Source: Bacillota bacterium (GTDB taxonomy: Bacteria > Bacillota > UBA4882 > UBA8346). Taken from it: a stretch of DNA of 5,485 nt. Below, piece after piece: positions 1-5,485 of the stretch; positions within the stretch are counted from its first letter, which is position 1, and each line of letters begins with the position of its first letter. The position numbers were made by a program, and so were the translations under genes. Below the pieces are notes generated by a model. The model was not told the origin of the DNA. It made no database searches and saw only the letters and a program-made list of their open reading frames with translations. The stretch spans positions 1-5,485 of the forward strand of contig JAEYRX010000087.1 of the NCBI GenBank assembly GCA_023435225.1, in the 5' to 3' direction.

Positions 1-978
1 GGTTCTATCTCCCGGGCAGTACAAACTATGCAAAACTCAATCCGGGAAATGGTAAAGGGTGTAATCGAAGAGTTTAAAAACATTCATAATTCGGTACAAA
101 TTGTTGCTTCTCAAATAGCGACATTAATGACGCAAACTGATGAAACTTCCGCTACCGTCGAACAACTTTCAGCCGGTATGGAAGAAGCTTCAGCCTCCGC
201 CGAAGAAATGAACGCCTCTTCGATGGAGATTAAACAAGTTATCAATTCAATTGCAATTAAAGCTCAAAGAAGTACCCAGGCAGCTAGTGAAGTAAGTAAA
301 AATGCCGTTGATTTGAAAAACAACGCCATTGCCTCACAACAAACCGCTTTACAAGTTTATCAGGAGGCTAAAGAAAATTTGGAATTAGTGTTGGCACAGT
401 CAAAAGCGGTTGAAAAAATCAACGCCCTTTCGGATGCCATCATGCAAATTACTTCTCAAACAAACCTTTTAGCCTTAAACGCCGCTATTGAGGCTGCGAG
501 AGCAGGCGAAGCCGGTAAAGGATTCGCCGTGGTTGCCGATGAGGTTAGGACTTTAGCCGACGATTCTAAAAAAACCGTTTCCGAAATTCAGAATGTTACA
601 AAAACAGTTATTGCTTCGGTTGAAAATCTTTCTAACAGTGTTATGAAGGTTATGGAGTTTATCGATACTCAGGTAATCAAAAATTATCAGGATTTAGTAC
701 AAACAGGAGAGCAATATAGTTCCGATGCTATGCTTATTGATAATATTATTGTTGATTTTGGCGCAACCTCTCAAGAATTAGCTTCGTCCATGGAATGTAT
801 TGTTAAAGCAATCAATGATGTCGCCCTAACTGTCAATGAAGGAGCAGTGGGAACTCAGAATATTGCAGAAAAAACTACCATTATAGTGGAAAAGGTTAAT
901 GAGGTTGAAAAACAAATGTTATATACCGAGGATAGCGCTGATAGACTTAATGGATTGGTAAACCGTTTCAAAATATAA
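1..978 (+). CDS. Methyl-accepting chemotaxis protein, C-terminal part (5' end outside window)
   Basis: Cytoplasmic part of a chemoreceptor that controls CheA kinase through CheW. The reading frame is open to base 1, so the ATG at 28 is internal: the nine residues before it and the next ~20 look like the second helix of a HAMP domain (G-S-I-S-R-A-V-Q-T-M). The sensor domain and membrane segments must lie upstream. Counting from the Met at 28, Glu/Gln methylation-type sites occur near 47-62 (LSAGMEEASAS, SAEEMNAS) and on the return helix near 245-254 (GATSQELASS). The conserved hairpin tip that contacts CheA/CheW is at about 140-177 (QTNLLALNAAIEAARAGEAG, then GFAVVADEVRTLA). The two arms on either side of Glu161 are about equal (~156 residues), consistent with the 44-heptad receptor class. 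There is no C-terminal CheR-docking pentapeptide; the protein ends NRFKI. The ligand cannot be told from this part. It is convergent with gyrA. Confidence 0.96.
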   Translation, partial: GSISRAVQTMQNSIREMVKGVIEEFKNIHNSVQIVASQIATLMTQTDETSATVEQLSAGMEEASASAEEMNASSMEIKQVINSIAIKAQRSTQAASEVSKNAVDLKNNAIASQQTALQVYQEAKENLELVLAQSKAVEKINALSDAIMQITSQTNLLALNAAIEAARAGEAGKGFAVVADEVRTLADDSKKTVSEIQNVTKTVIASVENLSNSVMKVMEFIDTQVIKNYQDLVQTGEQYSSDAMLIDNIIVDFGATSQELASSMECIVKAINDVALTVNEGAVGTQNIAEKTTIIVEKVNEVEKQMLYTEDSADRLNGLVNRFKI

Positions 979-990
979 AACCCTTTTATA
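974..990. repeat. AT-only inverted repeat over the chemoreceptor stop codon
   Basis: A perfect 7-bp inverted repeat, TATAAAA / TTTTATA, with a CCC loop. It includes the TAA stop of the chemotaxis gene at 976-978. It has no G:C pairs in the stem and no following T-run, so it is a poor intrinsic terminator by itself. It may act together with the stronger hairpin at 1002-1028 or be chance in AT-rich DNA. Confidence 0.4.
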
Positions 991-991
991 C

Positions 992-1028
992 CTAAAAAAA
1001 CAAGAGGGGGCTTATTCTTCCCCCTCTT
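992..1028 (-). terminator. Rho-independent terminator of gyrA, overlapping its 3' coding end
   Basis: Perfect 9-bp stem, AAGAGGGGG (1002-1010) against CCCCCTCTT (1020-1028), with a 9-nt loop at 1011-1019. Read on the - strand, the stem is followed by GTTTTTTAGG, a proper U-tract, so it terminates gyrA transcription. The upstream arm is made of the last gyrA codons (Glu-Glu-Gly-Glu-Glu region) and the TAA stop (1012-1014) lies in the loop. On the + strand the stem is followed only by a mixed pyrimidine stretch (CTTCCTTTCC), so any use as a terminator for the chemoreceptor gene would be weaker. Confidence 0.85.
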
Positions 1029-3462
1029 CTTCCTTTCCTCCAATTACTCTGGCCAGTGTAACAACCCGATCATTATCATCAAGCTTCATAATCCTTACTC
1101 CTTGAGTATCCCGACCGGTTTGGGAGACATCCGTAACACTGGTTCGTATGATGATACCTTCGGCGGTTATAATCATCAGTTCATCATTTTCTTGGACGAC
1201 TTTTATTCCTACAATTAAGCCATGCTTTTTAGTAAGCTTCATGGCCTTTATTCCTTTACCGCCTCGTGACTGAACCCGGTATTCTTTTAAGCCTGTCCGT
1301 TTTCCCATCCCCAGGCTGGAGATAACCACCAGGTCGGAATCATCTTTTACCGTATCCATGCCGACCACTACATCATTGGAATCGAGAGTAATACCTTTAA
1401 CCCCGCGAGCGGTCCGCCCCAGTGACCGGACGTCCGATTCCGAGAATCTGATTGATTGACCATTCTGAGTTACCATAATTACTTCCTTGGTTCCATCGGT
1501 CAATTTAACTTCAATCAGTTCATCATTTTCATCCAAATTAATCCCAATAAGCCCACCCTTACGGTTGGTCTCAAACTCATCAAGGGAAGTTTTTTTAACC
1601 ACTCCCTGTTTAGTTGCCATAAAGAGGAACCATTTGGAGTCAAATTCCTTAATCGGTATTACAGCGCTTATTCGTTCACCAGGTTCAACCTGGATTAAAT
1701 TGATAATTGCCGTTCCACGGGCTTGCCGGCCTGACTCCGGAATTTCATGGCCTTTTAAACGGTATACCCGTCCCTGATTAGTCAGGAAGAGGATGGTTTC
1801 ATGGGTTGAAGAGATAAAGAGGTGTTCCACAAAATCATCGTCTTTAGTGGAGATACCGGTAATTCCTCTTCCCCCACGCTTTTGATTTCGATAGGTGGTA
1901 ACCGGCAATCGTTTAATATAACCAAAGTGGGTAATAGTCACTACAATATCTTCATCGGCGATTAGATCTTCAATTGCAAAATCTTCTTCGCCGGCTACAA
2001 TCTCCGTTCGACGGGGATCATTGAATTTTTCCTTAATTGCCAATAGTTCATCTTTGACTACCAACATTATTTTGTGGACATCGGATAAAAGATCCCGATA
2101 ATAAGCGATAAGTTTTAATAATTCCTGATACTCGCCTTCGATTTTTTCCCGTTCCAAACCGGTTAAACGTTGTAGCCGCATATCCAAAATCGCCTGGGCT
2201 TGTTTCTCGGAAAGACCAAATTTAGTCATCAACCCTTGCCTTGCTGCTTCCACAGTCTGGGATGAACGAATCAGACTGATTACTTCATCAATATGATCCA
2301 GGGCAATTCGTAATCCTTCCAAGATGTGAGCCCGGTCTTCAGCTTTGGCCAGGTCATATTGTGTCCGGCGAGTTACAACATCGCGTTGGTGTTCCAGATA
2401 ATAATGAAGCACTTCCCGGAGTGTCAAAATTTTAGGTTCATTATTAACCAAAACCAGCATAATTATACCGTAACTCTGCTGCATAGAAGTGTGTTTTAAA
2501 AGCTGATTTAAAACTACATTAGGGTTGGCATCTCTACGCAGCTCTATTACTATCCGGACTGTTTCCGTCCGGTCGGATTCATCACGGAGATCAGTAATAC
2601 CATCGATGGTTTTTTCCCGGACTAAATTGGCAATACTCTCTACTAAGTTTGCCTTATTAACTTGATAAGGAATTTCGCTGACAATAATCCTGGTTTTACC
2701 GCCGGACATTTCTTCTATCCGGGTTTTGGACCGGACTTTAATCGAACCTCTGCCGGTTAAATAAGCATTGCGGATTCCTTCCCGTCCTAAAATAATCCCA
2801 CCCAGTGGGAAATCAGGTCCTTTAACTAAACGTAACAATTCTTTATCATCGGCGTCTGGGTTATCGATTAATAAAACCGCCCCGTCAATAACTTCGCCTA
2901 AATTATGCGGTGGAATCTTAGTGGCCATTCCTACCGCAATACCCTCGGAGCCATTTACCAGTAAATTGGGGAACCGGGACGGTAAAACCGTAGGTTCTTC
3001 CAAGCTTTCGTCGAAGTTAGGCTTGAAATCGACAGTCTTTTTATCGATATCAGCCATCATTTCCATAGCCAGCTTCGCCAGCCTGGCTTCGGTATAACGC
3101 ATAGCCGCCGGAGAATCTCCGTCAATCGAGCCAAAGTTTCCATGCCCGTCAATTAATATTTTCCGGAAAGAAAAATATTGGGCCATCCGGACCATCGTCA
3201 TATAAATGGAAGAATCACCATGAGGATGGTAACGTCCCATTACATCTCCGACGATACGGGCCGATTTACGATAAGGTTTATCGGGAGTGAAGCCTGACTC
3301 ATACATCCCATACAATATTCGTCGGTGAACCGGCTTTAATCCGTCACGAACATCCGGTAACGCCCGGTCTACTATAACACTCATCGCGTAACTTAGAAAA
3401 GAATTACGCATCTCCTCTTCTAAAACTACCGGTATTATTTTGCCGTCCGTCAATTCGGCCAT
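1012..3462 (-). CDS. gyrA: DNA gyrase subunit A
   Basis: Breakage-reunion subunit of the A2B2 gyrase that introduces ATP-driven negative supercoils. The 816 residues are full family length. Visible in order: winged-helix region with the quinolone-resistance segment (HPHGDSSIYMTMVRMAQ, 79-95); catalytic Tyr123 in AAMRYTEARL; DNA-bending Ile175 in GIAVGMATKIPPHN; the coiled-coil region (~360-480) with LSEKQAQAILDMRLQRLTGL; then a six-bladed wrapping domain (~503-806). The GyrA box is QKRGGRG (527-533), which marks it as GyrA rather than ParC; a related QSRGGKG occurs in blade 5 (731-737). The tail is acidic (KEEEGEE); acidic tails modulate DNA wrapping in some gyrases. The ATG start is supported by AGAGGTG (3468-3474) five bases upstream. 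Odd: residue 88, normally Asp/Glu (E. coli D87, S. aureus E88), is Met, while Ser84 is kept. gyrB is not in this window; the upstream gene is rpiA, 132 bp away. Confidence 0.98.
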   Translation of the reverse strand: MAELTDGKIIPVVLEEEMRNSFLSYAMSVIVDRALPDVRDGLKPVHRRILYGMYESGFTPDKPYRKSARIVGDVMGRYHPHGDSSIYMTMVRMAQYFSFRKILIDGHGNFGSIDGDSPAAMRYTEARLAKLAMEMMADIDKKTVDFKPNFDESLEEPTVLPSRFPNLLVNGSEGIAVGMATKIPPHNLGEVIDGAVLLIDNPDADDKELLRLVKGPDFPLGGIILGREGIRNAYLTGRGSIKVRSKTRIEEMSGGKTRIIVSEIPYQVNKANLVESIANLVREKTIDGITDLRDESDRTETVRIVIELRRDANPNVVLNQLLKHTSMQQSYGIIMLVLVNNEPKILTLREVLHYYLEHQRDVVTRRTQYDLAKAEDRAHILEGLRIALDHIDEVISLIRSSQTVEAARQGLMTKFGLSEKQAQAILDMRLQRLTGLEREKIEGEYQELLKLIAYYRDLLSDVHKIMLVVKDELLAIKEKFNDPRRTEIVAGEEDFAIEDLIADEDIVVTITHFGYIKRLPVTTYRNQKRGGRGITGISTKDDDFVEHLFISSTHETILFLTNQGRVYRLKGHEIPESGRQARGTAIINLIQVEPGERISAVIPIKEFDSKWFLFMATKQGVVKKTSLDEFETNRKGGLIGINLDENDELIEVKLTDGTKEVIMVTQNGQSIRFSESDVRSLGRTARGVKGITLDSNDVVVGMDTVKDDSDLVVISSLGMGKRTGLKEYRVQSRGGKGIKAMKLTKKHGLIVGIKVVQENDELMIITAEGIIIRTSVTDVSQTGRDTQGVRIMKLDDNDRVVTLARVIGGKEEEGEE

Positions 3463-3483
3463 CCTTACACCTCTTCACTACAA

Positions 3484-3597
3484 TTTACAGTTATTAGTTG
3501 ATAGTTGATAGTTAAAAACTAAATAATAATTTACTTATATATAAGAGGAACTTATATAGATTTAAACTGTAAACTATACACTGTCAACTATCAACTA
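3484..3597. repeat. Heptamer-based inverted repeat between rpiA and gyrA
   Basis: Two 18-bp arms, 3495-3512 and 3580-3597, are inverted copies with one mismatch; each is built on the 7-bp unit TAGTTGA repeated about 2.5 times. The arms are 67 bp apart. A second pair, TTTACAGTT (3484-3492) and AACTGTAAA (3565-3573), is also inverted, but interleaved with the first (order A-B-A'-B'), so both cannot form as nested stems. The middle holds a 12-bp palindrome CTTATATATAAG (3534-3545) with an 8-bp partial copy CTTATATA at 3551-3558. The outer arm takes in the rpiA TAG stop (3595-3597). No T-run follows on either strand, so it does not look like a terminator. No target-site duplication is evident. 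Confidence 0.75.
3559..3587 (-). promoter_or_regulatory. Candidate gyrA promoter
   Basis: On the - strand, a perfect -35 box TTGACA (3582-3587) is followed by a 17-bp spacer and TAAATC (3559-3564). The -10 box is weak, matching consensus at 3 of 6 positions. The -35 lies in the heptamer repeat; the single T-to-C difference between the two arms is what turns TTGATA into TTGACA. Start would be near 3552, giving a gyrA leader of about 90 nt that carries the palindrome and the left repeat arm. This is inference from sequence only. Confidence 0.35.
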
Positions 3598-4299
3598 TTT
3601 CGTCATCGTTTTCACTTTCATTTCCGCCGCTGAACCTACTAGGACCATAGCAGCCATATCAAAAAATAACCCTGTTTCTATCACCCCTGGAATAGAATGG
3701 AGCTGCCGGTCAATTTGTCGCAAGTCTGAGTCCGGTTTAAACTGAACATCCAGATTAAACTGACCATTATCGGTAACTACCGGACCATCTTTCCGGATTG
3801 CCATACGAAGACTTGGTTCTCCGCCTAAACTTTTGATCTGGTCCGTCACGAATGTCAAGGCTGCCGGAATTATCTCAACCGGTACCGGAAAAGCATGGTT
3901 TAAACGTGGGACCAGCTTAGACTCGTCCACAATGATTACAAACTTCTTAGCCATCGATGCTACTACTTTTTCCAGAGTATGAGCGGCCCCTCCACCCTTT
4001 ATAACATTCAAATCAGAGTCTACTTCATCAGCGCCGTCTATTACGATATCCAGTTCCGAACATTCCTGCGGATCTATTGTCGGAATTTGATATTTGCGAC
4101 ATAAGATCTTCGATTGGAATGAGGTCGGAACCCCCATTATATTAAGGTTTTCCTCTTTTATTCGGCGGCCTAATTCATTAATCAAAAAAGCAACTGTTGA
4201 ACCTGTCCCAATTCCGCAAATCATCCCATCTTTGATTAATCCTGCTGCAGCTGTGCCGACTAATTGTTTGAGTTGCTGATTATCATTTGCATTCTTCAT
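3595..4299 (-). CDS. rpiA: Ribose-5-phosphate isomerase A
   Basis: Cytosolic enzyme of the non-oxidative pentose phosphate pathway that interconverts ribose 5-phosphate and ribulose 5-phosphate, feeding PRPP and nucleotide synthesis. The 234 residues are about the usual RpiA length. Motifs: phosphate-binding GIGTGSTVAFLINELG (29-44), catalytic-loop DGADE (88-92), KGGGAAHTLEK (101-111) and VDESKLV (124-130). Asp88, Asp91, Lys101 and Glu110 have exactly the spacing of E. coli D81, D84, K94 and E103. The C-terminus VKTMTK matches the usual family ending, so the protein is complete although its TAG stop lies in the repeat arm at 3580-3597. The start overlaps the end of metF by 17 bp, which suggests translational coupling. 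I chose the ATG at 4299; a TTG directly before it (4300-4302) would add one residue and is less likely given spacing. Confidence 0.96.
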   Translation of the reverse strand: MKNANDNQQLKQLVGTAAAGLIKDGMICGIGTGSTVAFLINELGRRIKEENLNIMGVPTSFQSKILCRKYQIPTIDPQECSELDIVIDGADEVDSDLNVIKGGGAAHTLEKVVASMAKKFVIIVDESKLVPRLNHAFPVPVEIIPAALTFVTDQIKSLGGEPSLRMAIRKDGPVVTDNGQFNLDVQFKPDSDLRQIDRQLHSIPGVIETGLFFDMAAMVLVGSAAEMKVKTMTK

Positions 4300-5173
4300 C
4301 AATTTTCCCCGCTAATTTTGAATTTTGAATAATTATTTCGGTTTGGTCAACTTTATTCATGGTCATAAGGTGAATTCCGGCCACTTTATTCATCAAGAGA
4401 TCATCTATTTGATTAATCGCATATTCAATACCGGCTTTTTCAAAATCGTCATTATTTTCTCCATATTTGTCAAACATCATCAGTAATTTAGCCGGAATGG
4501 ACGCCCCGGATAAATTAATCATCCTCTTAATCTGTTTTATGTTTAAAATCGGCATAATTCCGGCGGAGACCGGAACAGTTACACCCAATCTTTGAATATT
4601 TTCAATAAAATTATAAAAGACTCTGTTATCAAAAAACATTTGAGTTATGAGGAAATCAACTCCTGCATCAACTTTGTTCCTTAAATGAATCCAATCGTTT
4701 TGCCACTTAACTGAACAAACATGTCCCTCAGGATATGCCGCCGCTCCTATCGAAAATCCTCCACTACGGCGAATATGTCGCACCAGCTCAGTGGCATCCC
4801 TATAAAACTCAGGCGGTGGAGAATAATCCGGTTGACCTTTCGGAGGATCTCCTCTTAAAGCCAAAATATTCTCAATGCCTTCGTTTTTAAGAGTGGTAAT
4901 AATCGTATCAAGTTCTTCCGGCGAGTGCCCCACACAAGTTAAATGAGCTTGCGCTTCCATTTGATAATTATTTTTTATATGTGATGTTATCTCAATGGTT
5001 CTAGCCCGGTTGGAACCGCCGGCTCCATAGGTAACACTTATAAAATCAGGTTTTAACCCTTTTAATCCTTCAATTGTTTCATAAACAGAATCCAAAGGAT
5101 ACTCCGGTTTAGGAGGAAATATTTCAAAAGATAATATTGGGACTTTTTGAAGGTAAATATCTTTAATTAGCAT
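4283..5173 (-). CDS. metF: 5,10-methylenetetrahydrofolate reductase
   Basis: Cytosolic FAD-dependent enzyme that reduces 5,10-methylenetetrahydrofolate to 5-methyltetrahydrofolate, the methyl donor for methionine synthase; in acetogens the same step is in the methyl branch of the Wood-Ljungdahl pathway. It is a TIM barrel of 296 residues, the size of the short bacterial form. Motifs: SFEIFPPK (15-22) with the catalytic Glu17, VTYGAGGS (47-54), HLTCVGHS (77-84), LALRGDPP (104-111) with Asp109 near the flavin, GAAAYPEGH (143-151), DFLITQMFFDN (173-183) with folate-contacting Gln178, VSAGIMPI (202-209) and a GIHLMTMN ending motif. The ATG is preceded by AGGTG (5180-5184) at six bases. It is the first gene of a metF-rpiA unit and overlaps rpiA by 17 bp. 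No MetV-type zinc partner gene is visible, so whether it serves methionine or acetogenesis cannot be decided here. Confidence 0.97.
   Translation of the reverse strand: MLIKDIYLQKVPILSFEIFPPKPEYPLDSVYETIEGLKGLKPDFISVTYGAGGSNRARTIEITSHIKNNYQMEAQAHLTCVGHSPEELDTIITTLKNEGIENILALRGDPPKGQPDYSPPPEFYRDATELVRHIRRSGGFSIGAAAYPEGHVCSVKWQNDWIHLRNKVDAGVDFLITQMFFDNRVFYNFIENIQRLGVTVPVSAGIMPILNIKQIKRMINLSGASIPAKLLMMFDKYGENNDDFEKAGIEYAINQIDDLLMNKVAGIHLMTMNKVDQTEIIIQNSKLAGKIDEECK
4307..4310 (-). promoter_or_regulatory. Weak ribosome binding site of rpiA inside metF
   Basis: On the - strand GGGG precedes the ATG at 4299 by seven bases and the alternative TTG at 4302 by four. GGGG can pair with the anti-Shine-Dalgarno only with a G-U wobble, so it is weaker than the AGGTG sites of gyrA and metF. 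Spacing favours ATG. The site lies within the metF coding sequence, as expected for a gene whose translation follows that of its upstream neighbour. Confidence 0.4.
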
Positions 5174-5193
5174 TTTTTACACCTTTTTAATTC

Positions 5194-5222
5194 GTTATAC
5201 TTTCTATGTTTTAAAATACCAA
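5194..5222 (-). promoter_or_regulatory. Probable sigma-A-type promoter of metF-rpiA
   Basis: On the - strand TTGGTA (5217-5222) and TATAAC (5194-5199) are separated by exactly 17 bp; they match consensus at 4 of 6 and 5 of 6 positions. Transcription would start near 5187, leaving a leader of only about 14 nt that is mostly the ribosome binding site. That leaves no room for a riboswitch downstream of this start. Confidence 0.5.
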
Positions 5223-5317
5223 GCATTTTTATTTCGCCATTATTTTACCAATTCCTCTAAAGTTTTATGGGATTTCCAAATTCATTTCCATCAGTTTTCT
5301 TCAAGCCGATAAATATC

Positions 5318-5383
5318 ATTTGCATTCGGGTTTAGGAATGCAAATATAGGATAAATTTTCTTCATCCTATATTGAATGCAAAT
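5318..5383. repeat. Three copies of a 10-mer with two overlapping, competing hairpins
   Basis: ATTTGCATTC (5318-5327) is the exact inverse of GAATGCAAAT at 5336-5345 and again at 5374-5383. Pairing with the near copy gives a 10-bp stem with an 8-nt loop, which extends by three more pairs (TAT 5314-5316 with ATA 5346-5348) if C5317 is bulged. Pairing with the far copy instead gives an outer stem enclosing a second perfect 10-bp hairpin, AATATAGGAT (5343-5352) with ATCCTATATT (5364-5373), which ends at the base next to the outer stem. The near copy overlaps the second hairpin, so the two arrangements exclude each other. Neither is followed by a clear T-run. Confidence 0.7.
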
Positions 5384-5390
5384 CTTGGTT

Positions 5391-5434
5391 AAGAAATTTA
5401 CTTCATCATATATATAAGTTGAATTAAATTTCTT
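5391..5434. repeat. 10-bp inverted repeat
   Basis: AAGAAATTTA (5391-5400) is the perfect inverse of TAAATTTCTT (5425-5434), with a 24-nt AT-rich loop containing ATATATATA. Two more pairs (TT 5389-5390 with AA 5436-5437) are possible if T5435 is bulged. No T-run typical of a terminator follows on either strand. Confidence 0.55.
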
Positions 5435-5442
5435 TAATAAAT

Positions 5443-5468
5443 ATTACGTTTTTAAAGCTAAACGTAAT
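5443..5468. repeat. 9-bp inverted repeat
   Basis: ATTACGTTT (5443-5451) is the perfect inverse of AAACGTAAT (5460-5468), with an 8-nt loop. It is the fourth small inverted repeat in a row. It could be an operator for a dimeric regulator or part of a structured leader of a gene beyond the right edge. Confidence 0.55.
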
Positions 5469-5485
5469 TTGAACTAATGAATTTA

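Larger units (their letters stand above)
5223..5485. other. Non-coding, very AT-rich region upstream of metF
   Basis: No reading frame of convincing length or with a ribosome binding site is present on either strand. Bases 5223-5317 show nothing I recognise. From 5318 to 5468 four inverted repeats follow one another (listed separately). There is no S-box, T-box or tRNA. It may be the control region between metF and a gene lying to the right of the window, or the 3' region of such a gene. Confidence 0.7.

Noticed and set aside
855..1043. A 62-codon - strand frame across the chemoreceptor/gyrA junction
   Set aside because: It lies over the 3' ends of two certain genes in another frame and has no family resemblance; it is a shadow frame. 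The same holds for the + strand frames inside gyrA (1456-1777, 2768-3097) and rpiA (4094-4279).
3484..3597. MITE or insertion-sequence remnant
   Set aside because: Inverted arms are present, but there is no clear target-site duplication, no transposase remnant, and the two arm pairs are interleaved rather than nested. Kept as a repeat without a mobile-element call.
5346..5354. Possible DnaA box (TTATCCTAT on the - strand), hinting at an origin near gyrA
   Set aside because: It matches TTATCCACA at only 6 of 9 positions, is single, and is explained by the local hairpin. No DnaA-box cluster is present.
5287..5361. Small - strand reading frames of about 22-24 codons overlapping the hairpin region
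   Set aside because: Two overlapping short frames exist here, but neither has a properly spaced ribosome binding site or recognisable sequence, and the hairpins overlap them. Treated as chance.
5385..5414. A + strand promoter TTGGTT-N18-TATATA reading out of the window
   Set aside because: Both boxes are weak and the DNA is so AT-rich that such matches are expected by chance; no downstream gene is visible to support it.
5174..5485. SAM (S-box) riboswitch or T-box leader upstream of metF
   Set aside because: These are common before methionine genes in Bacillota, but I see no GATGAAGCC / GGCAACC-type core or T-box motif on the - strand, and the likely promoter leaves a leader of only about 14 nt.

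Overview
The window looks like ordinary chromosomal DNA of a low-to-moderate GC Gram-positive bacterium, most likely Bacillota and perhaps of the Clostridia type. The basis is the character of the GyrA, RpiA and MetF proteins, the strong AGGTG-type ribosome binding sites, the very AT-rich spacers, and a chemoreceptor that ends in a plain FKI tail. This placement is inference from protein character; no database search was possible and I cannot name a genus.

Layout, left to right. The 3' part of a methyl-accepting chemotaxis protein gene runs on the + strand and enters from outside the window. It converges on gyrA (DNA gyrase subunit A, - strand) across a 33-bp gap. A strong intrinsic terminator for gyrA lies there, with one stem arm made from the last gyrA codons. 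Upstream of gyrA is a 132-bp spacer with an inverted repeat built from a 7-bp unit, and a possible gyrA promoter inside it. Then come rpiA (ribose-5-phosphate isomerase A) and metF (methylenetetrahydrofolate reductase), both on the - strand and overlapping by 17 bp, so metF-rpiA is an operon. A well-formed sigma-A-type promoter sits just upstream of metF. The last ~310 bp (5174-5485) have no recognisable gene but hold a dense run of four small inverted repeats, with three copies of one 10-mer that allow two mutually exclusive folds.

How the genes relate: RpiA supplies ribose 5-phosphate for PRPP and nucleotides, and MetF makes 5-methyltetrahydrofolate for methionine synthesis or the methyl branch of one-carbon metabolism. 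A link between the two is plausible but weak. gyrA may be read from its own promoter, by read-through from metF-rpiA, or both. I see no phage, transposase, CRISPR, defence or toxin genes. The items most worth a second look are non-coding: the hairpin cluster at the right end and the heptamer repeat upstream of gyrA. An atypical residue in the quinolone-binding region of GyrA is also notable.
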